Assembly: GCA_039545355.1 (NCBI GenBank) | Contig: BCJJ01000001.1 | Location: 2,292,570-2,356,569 of the forward strand | DNA from: Trichosporon coremiiforme | Taxonomy: Eukaryota > Basidiomycota > Tremellomycetes > Trichosporonales > Trichosporonaceae | Direction of reading: 5' to 3' | Length of the DNA stretch: 64,000 nucleotides | Shown here: positions 53,570-62,988 of the stretch, piece after piece | How positions within the stretch are numbered: the stretch's first letter is position 1 | How the letters are laid out: each line of letters opens with the position of its first letter | Translations under genes and position numbers: made by a program | Notes under the pieces: model-generated | Told to the model about the DNA's origin: nothing | What the model saw: the letters and a program-made list of their open reading frames with translations, nothing else | Databases searched by the model: none

Positions 53570-54277
53570 AAGCTCGCGAAAACTAGACACCAGCAGTGCA
53601 TCGATGGTGTACCTGAGAATTGGAACGACTGGAGTCCTGAGTCCGGCGTCCTCGTCGCCAGCATCATGCATGCCCATGCGTAACCATCCCATATGCATCA
53701 TACTGCCGAAACATGACAGCACCGCCCCGAAAGAGAAACCTTCGCTTGACCGTTTGGAACGACGGAGCTGCTATCGGTGCCTGGAGGGACGGACCAGCGG
53801 CGGTCGTGACGAGAGCCAAGCTGGAGCTGTGATGTACAGTACGTTAACGACAACAAACATGGTCAGCATAGCTCACATACTTGTCAGTCTGATTGGGATG
53901 AAGAACGTTTTCAAAGCTGAGCATCTTCCCATGCATTCTTCTATTACAGCAATCATCAATTGAAACCCAACTTGTCGGCCGCTTCATCTTATGAGCGCCC
54001 GATGTTGATCACACCCTGGGCACCAACGGCTCTCGGCTCCTCGCAGATCCCGCACATTCTCCGTATACCGTTCGATGCAAGCGACCCGTAGCACGGCGAC
54101 CGGCCCACGACCGGTGCGATGGCCCGGCGCTGCCTGAACTCTGCGTACCGCAGTTCGTCCTTTGGAGTTGCGGTCTAGCTCTAACCACATCACAGCCGTG
54201 ACACGAGGCACTATGGTCCTTTCTGAGAACAAGAGCACCAATCGGGTCCTGTTGGGGCTGAACCGGCAATGAGGGAA
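53570..54277. other. intergenic, 708 nt
   Basis: Between CR4 and CR5. I see nothing coding. Confidence 0.5.
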
Positions 54278-54283
54278 TATAAG
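54278..54283 (+). promoter_or_regulatory. TATA box upstream of CR5
   Basis: TATAAG about 95 nt before the first readable CR5 sequence. No ATG lies between it and the family blocks. Confidence 0.4.
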
Positions 54284-54374
54284 AGAGCATCGCTCTTGGC
54301 GTGATAATCGTCTTACCCGACACCAGCTGTTCTCCCAACGAATCTACGTTAGCTCGCCGCTTCGATCAGCCGCC

Positions 54375-55166
54375 TTGACCGTCTTCGACACTGTCCACGC
54401 CAACAGGCAACCCGAAGGTCTGGAGTACGGAGGCTCACCCCTCTACCCCCTTCCCGAGCCGCACCAGAACCGCTTCGGCCGGAGCGACGACTTCAACCCG
54501 AACGGCGGCGACCTGTGGGCAACGAACGAGGGCAACCCGCAAACCGACCGGGTGTGCTGGGTCCACATCAACAACCATATCAACACGACGTAGACGCAGG
54601 CGTGCTGTCCGCAAGAGATGGGTCTGACGAGCTACGAGGCCTGCCGCTTCGACTTTTCCGACAAGCCGACAGCCGAGAAGTGGTTCTCAAACTGCACGCA
54701 GTTCCTGAGCAGTCCCTCCAGTTTCATCGGCGGAGCGGACGGGCGAACTGGACGACGAGCTGCACCGACTTCAGCGACTACTTCAACAAGACGATGAGCA
54801 AGCAGCTCGACCGCTTGAAGGAGAAGAACAGCGCCGCCATCGCTTGCACCACAGTTGGCGAGCCGGATGGATGGCAGAATGCCACGGCGCAGTGCTGCGC
54901 CAAGTTTGGCGGATACGAGACGGCCGTCCAGGGCACGAACAACCTGAAAGAGGGGTAGGAGATGCCCTCCGAGGACTGCAAAGATCGTGACGGAGGAGTG
55001 GTACAAGTGTGTCGATTCTTATCATCCTTGGCCAGTGGGCACGATTGAGTCCCTGCATACCGAGAAGGATAGGCAGGAGAACATCGACTCGGCGGCGGGC
55101 GGGCTCAGGACTCCCGGCGCCCTCGCCGCTGCGGTTGTCTCTGTAGCTCTTGCGGCTCTCGCATGA
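54375..55166 (+). pseudogene. broken Cys-rich gene CR5
   Basis: The frame holds GGSPLYPLPEPHQNRF and DRVCWVHINNHINTT, then an in-frame TAG at 54591. It would otherwise run on into TQACCPQEMGLTSYEACRFD and KWFSNCTQF. A shift follows; ACTTVGEPDGWQNATAQCC and KFGGYETAVQG are in a second frame with a stop at 54957. The ending WYKCVDSYHPWPVG and the hydrophobic tail AAAVVSVALAALA (stop at 55166) are in a third. All CR blocks are present in order, so this was once a full gene. Confidence 0.85.
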
Positions 55167-55565
55167 GCTGATGTATATCACTGTCCAGTTTGCTCAGTGG
55201 CCAGCTACGTTATGCGACGACTGGGTATGAGGCTGTGCTCAGTTGCTGAGGAACTGCGACATCGGATCAAGTCTTCGGTGATTGGAGTGGCTCAAGTGTG
55301 TTAAGGGCCACAACCTCAGCCCCTATGTACGAATGAGTCAACGTACGCACAAGAGAAAGCTTGACAACGGGGCCGTGCTCGACGCGGCGCTGCGGTTCGC
55401 TGTGGTCGGCATTGTGGCTGCCGCGGCGAATCCTACTGCCATGGCCTAAGCACTCTTGCATCTTATCCCCGTAACACCCTTTCTGAGGTTAAAGCATCTG
55501 GAGACATGAAGCTGGATGTACAGTCGTTGTAGTCATTGCTAGTCGTAAGGAGCCCATCCTCCAGC
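55167..55565. other. intergenic, 399 nt
   Basis: 3' flanks of CR5 and of the next gene, which converge here. I see nothing else. Confidence 0.5.
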
Positions 55566-56291
55566 TTAGCTGCCTCCGCCATCTCCTCCTCCGCCTCCGC
55601 CTCCGTCTCCACCGCCGCCCCCATCTCCTCCTCCGCCTCCACCATCGCCGCTGCAGTCCCCAGTCCCATCGCACCACCCGCTACTCCCGCCGTAAGTCCC
55701 TCCTCCACCAGGTCCGTACGGGTCATTCTGGGCCGCGGCGCAGGTATGCTTCCTCCTCCCACACTTCCGGCACGCATCAACATACAGCCAGCGGTTGAAC
55801 TCCTTCTTCCTGTTCTGCCTCAGCTTGCGGCGGATGAACCCTTCCTCCTCGCCCGCCTGGCTCCACCGCGCCGGCTTGCCTTCGATGCCGTTTCCGAGCG
55901 GCTGCATCTGTACCGCCTCCGCAGAGGCTAGGACGGCCCTACGCCTTTCCGGGCCGAGGGCCTCAAGCTGGCGATGGCAGAAAGGACACAGCGGGTCGAA
56001 GAAGGTGTGCTCCCAGTGCTTCAGGTAGGCGAGGGCTGTGTCGGGGTCGCGGAAGCGGGTGAGCGCAAGCTCGGAGGGCACACGTCGATACCCGTGCAGT
56101 TGACGCAGGTCTGTGATCCACACCTCCCGCTCGAGGTGAGCGCGGAGGTATGCCGATGCCTCCTGCAGTGTACGAGTGCGTTGCAGGGCTTCGTGGGCCG
56201 ATTCACGCGTGTAGCCTTCGGTCACTAGGGCGGCGATATCCTTGCGGCGCGGCAGGACCCAACGCTGGAGGAGGACCGAGCGGGCTGCCAT
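55566..56291 (-). CDS. UBA-like, zinc-ribbon-like, Gly-rich protein
   Basis: 241 residues from the ATG at 56291. Residues 15-53 (DIAALVTEGYTRESAHEAL, then EASAYLRAHL) match the three-helix pattern of a UBA domain, which binds ubiquitin. A long helical middle follows. Two CxxC pairs (CPFCHRQ and CRKCGRRKHTC, about 75 residues apart) could hold one zinc ion. The last 45 residues are a GGDGGGGG-type repeat with two Cys. No membrane segment or signal is seen. The domain reading is by eye and moderate. A ubiquitin-linked cytosolic or nuclear role is a guess. It converges on CR5. Confidence 0.6.
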   Translation of the reverse strand: MAARSVLLQRWVLPRRKDIAALVTEGYTRESAHEALQRTRTLQEASAYLRAHLEREVWITDLRQLHGYRRVPSELALTRFRDPDTALAYLKHWEHTFFDPLCPFCHRQLEALGPERRRAVLASAEAVQMQPLGNGIEGKPARWSQAGEEEGFIRRKLRQNRKKEFNRWLYVDACRKCGRRKHTCAAAQNDPYGPGGGGTYGGSSGWCDGTGDCSGDGGGGGGDGGGGGDGGGGGGGDGGGS

Positions 56292-56899
56292 CAGCAATGA
56301 GCATCGAGAGGGGACATACTGGGCGAGAGGAATGGGTCGGGACCAGGCGTCAGGTCATACTCGTGTGGTTGCATGTATGCGGTGGGGATAAGAATGGGGT
56401 TGCTCGCACGCCCCTGTTCTTTATGTATTGTGCGTCACCCCTTGCACATTCCTCGCGTCTGCGCAGCACCCGGCGTGCCCGGCAGTCACGCGGAGCATTG
56501 TTCGCTCCCTGCGCGCTCGCTGCTTTCAGCCGTAGTTGCCGCCATCGGACGCATCGGATTCGTCGGATTCGACCGGATGTCGGCTACTCGTTATCGCTCA
56601 CCTCAGCAAGGGTCACCAGGGCGGTGCGGATCATGGTTTCCGCCTGGGCTTGGCACCCATTGATCACGGGACAGTTGATCTTATCGAACGTGCGTCCAAA
56701 GTTATCGGTAAACTATGCATCGGCGAAGGCGGCCGCCGGTCGAGCACAGCACTGAGAATGCTTCGAGTTGTTCCATTAGAGGAGGGACGGAGGCTAGACG
56801 GCGGTGCAGAGGGCTCGAGCGTCCCTCGGATCCGACGGGAGCACGGCCCCTCAGATATGGAGACTTGTGCTCTGTGTCGTACAGTATCTGCCAACCTCC
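56292..56899. other. intergenic, 608 nt
   Basis: On the minus strand near 56600-56730 a short frame reads TDNFGRTFDKINCP and MIRTALVTLAEVSDNE before a stop. It looks protein-like but has no start or neighbour. I leave it as a possible relic. Confidence 0.35.
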
Positions 56900-57095
56900 T
56901 TCAAGAAGTGGAGATCGCGGCTGCCTCGCACGTGGTGCTGCCTATGTCTGCCTCGGCGATTGCGTAATAGTAGCGCCTAGGAAAGAGGGCGAACAGGTTA
57001 TAGGTCAGCATACAGAATTTAACATTGTCGCTGGAGATGCTCTCGAAATCGCCGTCTTCCCACCCTGGATGTTGCGTCGGAGGATCGGCACCCAT
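56900..57095 (-). pseudogene. BTB/POZ N-terminal fragment BTB1
   Basis: HPGWEDGDFESISSDNVKFC matches HPKWTGGDFEIVSGDNVKFC at the start of the BTB gene at 62276. The match ends after about 30 residues (LTYNLFALFP), and no BTB core follows. It is a relic of one first exon. Confidence 0.7.
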
Positions 57096-57499
57096 CTTCG
57101 AGCCGAGTCAGTGGGAGATGTGAGATAGTCCAACCGGAGAGTGAGCAGCGAGAAGAGTGTGATGAGGAAGTGTCTGGTGGTAATGCTGCGCTGGCACTCA
57201 TCTGGGTGTTCGAGAGCGTAGTATTGTGAGTCTTCATGACTGGGCCTGGAGTAGGAGAAGAGCACGACAGCGACTACGTCAGAAAGGTGATTCTCAGTGA
57301 CGCCCGCGTGCGCCCATAGCTGCAGTGACATTTTCGCCTACCGAGGAAGGACGAAGGATGAAGTCGTCCGCTGGCACAAAGTCACTTGCTTGCATGGTTT
57401 CAGCGCCTGGCTATACAGTATATGGTACAGTTGAGAGGTAAAAGAGTGGGCATATGCCGAGCGCCGGGCGAGTTCAAGCGCCCGAAATGCTGAGGGCCC
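57096..57499. other. intergenic, 404 nt
   Basis: Upstream of BTB1 and downstream of BTB2. I see no gene. Confidence 0.5.
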
Positions 57500-58362
57500 T
57501 CATGCGGTGATCTCCTCATGCTTCTTGGTCTCCATCATGAAGTGCTGGAAGCGGACGCGAGGCGTCTGCGGCGCGCCCCACCCGCCATCAGCAGACGAGA
57601 GGCGCACCGACATGGTGTTCCAGACCTCGGCAGCCGAAAGCGCCCAAAGGTAATTGCTCGGGATGAGGACAAAGGACGAGTAGGGGAGCGAGCAGGGTCC
57701 GCCGCCGGAGCCGCGGATGCCGTGCGAGAGCCAGTGGAAGGCTGCGGGGTAGTGCTCGAAGATGTCTACGACGAGGTCGTCGCGCTCGAGGTGCATTGCG
57801 ACGAGGAGGCGCGAGAGCACGTCCTTGTGCTGCGCGACGGGGTCCATGCCGCAGCGAGTCTTGGTGTACTGGACCAGCAGGACGACGATGGGCTTGCAGT
57901 CGTACTTGTGCACGAAGCCGATGAAGTCGACAAGTCGACAATGGTTTCCATCCCGGGGATTCGTGTTGCTAGGAGGGGGGAAGATGCCGTCGTAGATGAC
58001 AGACAGGAAGCCCTGGAGGACGTCGTAGTCCTCGTCGAGGTGGATGCTCTTCTTGCCGCTGCCAGCCTCCATCATGTCGCGGAACACAGAGCTGAGCTGT
58101 CAGTGGCCAGTTCGGTGTATGCTTGTACGCACGATGCCCCTTGCAGAAGGTAAGTGGGAGCTGCGAGCACACCGTCGGGCAACATGATTTCAAAGTCGTC
58201 GGCGCCTGGCCAATAAGTCAACCTTGGACATTGGCTGGGCCAGACCCGAGGATGAGAGTTCTCGCAACCGTTAGCTTCAGGCCCACGGCGGCCCTGTTCA
58301 GGGGAAGGAACTCCCCAGCTTGTGTAGTCCGGGTCGGACATCTTGGGTGCTTGCGTTGCCAT
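57500..58362 (-). CDS. BTB/POZ domain protein BTB2
   Basis: Exons 58362-58133 and 58091-57500 encode 273 residues (a second Met seven codons in, at 58341, is possible). The first exon ends ADDFEIMLPDG, PTYLLQGAS. Splicing the 41-nt intron gives ASSVFRDMMEAGSGKKSIHL, the classic BTB core. The acceptor is the second AG of CTGACAGCTCAG; using the first would lead to a stop. After the BTB come helical blocks with LVAMHLERDDLVVDIF and the shared late motif IPSNYLWALSAAEVWN, also in BTB3 and BTB4. Such proteins often act as Cul3 ubiquitin-ligase adaptors; that role is inferred from the fold only. Confidence 0.82.
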
Positions 58363-58980
58363 TGGTGTCCTGGAAAGCGGCGCCGTACGAGGAGCTGAAG
58401 CACGGGTGACCACTGTTGGGGAGGGGGGTGAGGATGAGAGCAAAGTGAAGGTTCTTTGATTCCACGTCAACCGCTTGGCCCACAAGGCTCACGGGACTCA
58501 TCTGTCCAGCGCACACGGAGTTGCGCCCTCTGTGTGTGCTGAGCGTCTGCTCCCGCTTACACCGGCTCCACTTCTATCATCTGCTAGCTGCACGGTTACG
58601 ATTGCACAGCACCTGTGTCAGGCATAGGCTGACATGCGGGCGGCAGAACGTACACGAGCCTCAGCGGCGGGCAGGTTGCCGATGTCGTGAGTCACTAGTC
58701 GTCAGAGTGAGTGTGGGTGTTGCACTTCAGCTGGCATCAGCGACAAGATCAGTTGTTGTGCGCGCTTCTGATCACAATTGCATACCAGGCAACGTTCGAA
58801 CTGCTCCGTGCATGTCTGTGGTCAGTTCCCGGGGAGCAAACCATATCTCACTGGTCCATCCGGTCGCCACTCGAGGTCGACTCTGTCCCAACGAAGCGTC
58901 AGCATCAGAGTCATGCTTCCGACACCCGTGCTGCCGATAGAGGCGGTAAAGGAGCCGTCTCTGTTCTCGGCAACGGCCGT
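58363..58980. other. intergenic, 618 nt
   Basis: Promoter side of BTB2. No supported gene. Confidence 0.5.
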
Positions 58981-59700
58981 TCAACATAAGAAGTGGTTAC
59001 CGGGCAAGCTAGGGCCAAACTTGCGCTTCCCCGCGTACTCGATGGGAAGTTCTCTGGGGCCGCCAACGTTCGCAGCTACCATCGCCCAAAAGTAGTGGCT
59101 TGGAATCAGAGCGTAGCAGCCATACGGCAAAGCTCTGAGCACTGAAGTGGCGCTGCCGCTGAGCCAGCCAAACTGCTTGGAGTGCTTGTCGAAAAGAGTG
59201 GTACACAAGGGCTTGCTGTCCATGTGCGTCAGGATAAGGGACGGATGAACACCTGATCGAAGTTCTCAGGGGACGTCTGGCCGAGGAAGAGAAGGAAGTT
59301 CATTGCTGCTTCGCAGTCTTACTTGCGCATAAAGTAGACCAGCTCCACAACCTCGCAGTACTTGCGTGTCGATTGCGGCCCCTCAAACGAAGGGCAGCCC
59401 CTGCTGGTGATGTGGAGAAGCGATGCAATCGTAGTCGCCCTCCCATCCAATATGACGCGCTTCACGCCGGTGCAGGACTCAATCATGCCGAGGAAAACAG
59501 TTCTGAGCCATCAGCAAGAGTTCGAGAGAGAACTCACGAGGCGGTCTGGAGAAGATGTGTCGGGACGCAAAACTTGACGTTGTTGATCGAGATTATTTCA
59601 TAGTCACCATCTTCCCAGGTCTCGTCTTGCGTTGGCGCTGGCGACTCGTCAGGTTTGGTGAACGTCTTCGGCGGATGGGATAGTCGAGAGCGATGAAGAA
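58981..59700 (-). pseudogene. broken BTB/POZ gene BTB3
   Basis: A first exon like those of the neighbours is present (DGDYEIISINNVKFCVP, HLLQTAS), with a good donor and acceptor (CTGATGGCTCAG). The joined core reads STVFLGMIESCTGVKRVIL. In VYFMRK-stop-DCEAAMNF a TAA interrupts the frame where BTB4 has VRFVNKLDCEV. A later frame change precedes HSKQFGWLSGSATSVL and LIPSHYFWAMVAANV. One stop and one shift disable it. Confidence 0.8.
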
Positions 59701-59881
59701 AGCCTGTGTGGGTTAGTCATCTCCCGGATACACGGAGAGGAGAGGAGATCCGCGTCGTCAATCCTCCACCGCGCAGCGACAGCTCGTAGACATAGGCGCT
59801 CATGGGCACTTCAGATCAGACTGCATCGATCTATCTAGCTCCAAGCGTACCTGCTGTCAGTACACCATCTCAGCTCTGTAC

Positions 59882-61025
59882 TCACTTATCGTTGAACTGC
59901 CAATCCACGTCTCCGAGCCCATAGCTCGCGAGACTGGGACAATCATCATTCCGCTCCACCTGCACGCCTCCCTCCTCCTTATCCCACCCCGTAAAGTCGC
60001 TCCACATCTTCACCCCCTCAGCGCCGTGATGCACGGCAGCAGCCCTGACCGCAGACCAAGGTACGGGCTGCTGGGCATGCATGATCTCGAGGGTCTGCGG
60101 CGCATCAGGCCCCTTCCCCACAGCAGAGTAGATGAAGAATGGCCTGCGCCCATTCTCATCGGGGGGCAGGATGCACCCGAACTTGGGGCTGGGATGGTCC
60201 GGGAACATCTCCAGGAAGCGGAAGATCTGGAAGTCGACCGAGCTGGTGGGGAGGACTGCGACGCGCGTCTTGCTCTTGTCGCCCTGCTGAGGCAAGTCCT
60301 GCCTGAAGCGATCGCTGAGCTCGTCCTCAAGCTTGATCGTGTCCTTGCGCCCGAGCCACTCCCAGAGGCCATCATTCTCAATCGCCCCGCCCGGCTGGAT
60401 CGTCCATAAACGAATGTCCTGGCGTTTCTCGACCCAGCCCTCCGTGCTGTCCGCGCCGTCGCCGACGCGGCAGGAGGCATAGAACGTGTCCCCAATTGCG
60501 GAGTAGAGGACACTGAACCGCGCATTGCCCAGTGTCTCGGACGGAGGCTCGCCCCACGTCTTCGGGAAAGGGGGCAGACTCGCCAGGTCCCCGACGACGT
60601 AGTGCATGAGACGCAGCATGTGCTTCGCATACCCCTTGCCACGGTTGGATTCGGGGCAAAACACGGCTGCAATAGTGTACGTCGTCGAGTCCTTCGGCTT
60701 CTTCTCCCCGGGTGGGAGGATGAGGGCCGGACGACGGAACCTGGTCTGTCAGCGGTGCAAGAGGGAGGACTAACGTCTCGCAATGCGCAAGAAGGATAGT
60801 AGGCTCCCGCCGATCGACAAGACCCCAGGTGACGTGCGCGCCGTCCTTGGAGAAGGACTGGTCGGCGCGCAGCCGCTCGCCGCGGGCGAGATACGACTCG
60901 AGCGTGAACCCCCTCGGCTGGCCCCACCTCGGCCAGTGGTTGCGGAGCGTCTCCTTGATCTGCTCGGCGTCGCAGCGCACGATCGTCAGTTGGTCCAGCG
61001 GCACTGTGTCTGTTTTGTCGCTCAT
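59882..61025 (-). CDS. LYC1: LYC1-like lysine N-acetyltransferase
   Basis: Exons 61025-60775 and 60740-59882 encode 369 residues. The N-terminal half is a GNAT acetyltransferase: ERLRADQSFSKDGAHVTWGL, then after the 34-nt intron RRPALILPPGEKK, YTIAAVFCPE and the acetyl-CoA loop NRGKGYAKHMLRLM. The C-terminal half has the features of yeast Lyc1, ending in WSDFTGWDKEEGG and GDVDWQFNDK. Lyc1 in Yarrowia transfers acetyl from acetyl-CoA to the epsilon-amino group of free lysine, the first step of one lysine breakdown route. The reading frame proves that the acceptor is the second AG of CTGACAGACCAG. Length is close to the yeast proteins. No other lysine gene is nearby. Confidence 0.87.
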
Positions 61026-61235
61026 GTTCGTGGATGTGGTGGATGCAGAAGTTCGGAAAAGTGACGAATATAGCACTGGGGAGAGGTGAGAGCGGGGAAG
61101 GTCGGTGATGCCGAAGTTCGCGTCGGGTGGAGGCCGGAGACGGTGACGTCGGTGCGCGGTCCAGCTTGTGCGCCAAGATTGACTGCGGCATTTTGCATCT
61201 TCGTCGTTTGACCATCCATCAACCACCAAGCGATC

Positions 61236-61526
61236 ATGTTCTCGCGCGACAAGCGGCCAACGGTCCCCATTCCTCCTCGAGTCCCTCCGCGCGCCCCGCC
61301 GCAAGCGCAAATGCAAATGCAGTTCAACCCCGCCCAGTCCCACCCCGCCTTCCTCCCTTTGCGCGTGCACGTCACCGCCATCCCGCGTCCTCCGAACCAG
61401 CCGCCTAGCCCGCCAGTTCCGAGTCCTCAACAACATCAATGGACCGACCCGAGCCAAGTCTCTCCGGCATGGGAAGGCTGGGGACGAGGACCAGCAGAAG
61501 CAAACGTGGGCAAGTCTAGGCTGTGA
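61236..61526 (+). CDS. small Pro-rich hypothetical protein
   Basis: A 96-residue frame starts 210 nt from the LYC1 ATG in the opposite direction. It is rich in Pro and Gln (VPIPPRVPPRAPPQAQ, QPPSPPVPSP) with a Trp-rich end. No domain is recognised. It could be a small real gene sharing a divergent promoter, or a chance frame in C-rich sequence. Confidence 0.3.
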   Translation: MFSRDKRPTVPIPPRVPPRAPPQAQMQMQFNPAQSHPAFLPLRVHVTAIPRPPNQPPSPPVPSPQQHQWTDPSQVSPAWEGWGRGPAEANVGKSRL

Positions 61527-62275
61527 GGCTTGATTTCGCCCCCTTTGACGAACAGCTCAGGTGGGCATCACTACTTGGCTCTCCGCTGACGCCGGCCAGT
61601 TCAACGCGGTCCAACGTTACCGTTCCCGCACGCTATCCTAGGCACAGCTCTCTCCTCACGCCTCTGCGTGATATCGACGCCGCCCAATCGACGCTTCACC
61701 TGTCCTCTTGCCCCTCCCATCGAATCACCGCCGAATTCTGACACGGCCCTCTTCCTCCACCACCCGGTTGACGTACCGCTCACACCACACTGTTGTAACA
61801 ATGTCTAGAATCCGCCCATGCAAGTCGCTCCGACACCATTCTTCAAGCACCACTGCACTGACTTTACTGATCTGGCTTCGCTTCTTCCCTCCTGACCTCC
61901 AGTCCATTCTGTGGCCGGAACATTGTCTTCCCTCGCACCGTCGGCATCTATGTTGCCGAGCTTTGCCGGATGACTCCCGTATTACATAAGCACCACTGCG
62001 TCTTATCTCACGTGAATGAGACGGTGAGAGGATCACATAAAGGTTTACTGGTGGCTGCCACTTGCCATGCCATGGCTGGAACGAGGCTGACGGACGGTAT
62101 GATGGCGCCGAAGGAAGAGATCTGTGCACAAAACGCACAATGGATGCCCCAGCAAGATGAAGCTGTTGCCACCAACATGTTGCCTTTCACTGACCTGCAG
62201 TTCACGATCACTGGTCGGCGACAATAAACCGGGACGACACATCTCGAAACACGCTACAGAATCTCACCAACTGTC
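61527..62275. other. intergenic, 749 nt
   Basis: Between the small frame and BTB4. No supported gene. Confidence 0.5.
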
Positions 62276-62988
62276 ATGACCGGAGTATCAGCTGAGGAGG
62301 TGACCCAGCACCCAAAGTGGACGGGAGGTGACTTCGAGATCGTTTCAGGCGACAACGTCAAGTTCTGCGTGCCTTCGCTTCTCCTGCTGTCGATCTCGTG
62401 AGCCCCGCGTTGTTCGGCAGCACTCTGACACCGCACAGCGAGGTCTTCCGCCACATGACCGAAACCGGCTCCGGCGTCAAACACATCCAAATCGATGAGA
62501 CGGCAGCAACGATCGAGCTGTTCCTCGAGTTCGTGTCGACGGGGAAAGTGACCTTCATCACGAAGGGCGAACCAATCTGCTACGACAGGCCGTTGAATCT
62601 GGTGCGCTTCGTGAACAAGCTTGATTGTGAAGTCACGCTTCAACACCTCAAGAACTTCGCTCACGTGTCGGTCACCGGAAAGGACAACAACTACATGCGC
62701 ATGCTGCTCGCAATGCATCTCAACCTACCCCGAGTCGTAGCCGAACTCATCCAAGACCGACCAGGGATGTTCAACTGGCTACATCCCATTGACCACCGGC
62801 GACCAGTCGACAGGCTGATGAGCCAGTTATCATTCGACATCTTCCAGCGCATCCCGTACCAGTACCTCTGGGCGCTGAACGCGGCGGGGCTGCACCTCCA
62901 TGATCAGCGGGACCCCGACTACGTCCACGACCGTGCGCCGGCAGAGCGTTTCCTTTGGTTCATGCGGGAGTGTCTGTTTATCGAGTGA
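62276..62988 (+). CDS. BTB/POZ domain protein BTB4
   Basis: Exons 62276-62397 and 62439-62988 encode 223 residues. Exon 1 holds HPKWTGGDFEIVSGDNVKFC and VPSLLLLSIS; the 41-nt intron (CTGAC-ACCGCAC-AG) sits at the same place as in BTB2 and BTB3. Exon 2 gives SEVFRHMTETGSGVKHIQID, then LVRFVNKLDCEVTLQHL, MLLAMHLNLPRVVAELI, IPYQYLWALNAAGLH and ends in RFLWFMRECLFIE. It is the most compact member and the only one of the four on the plus strand. A ubiquitin-ligase adaptor role is possible. Confidence 0.85.

Noticed and set aside
60010..61215. A 401-residue Arg/Ser-rich minus-strand frame
   Set aside because: It overlaps the LYC1-like gene in another frame; the acetyltransferase motifs and the splice join are only in the called frame.
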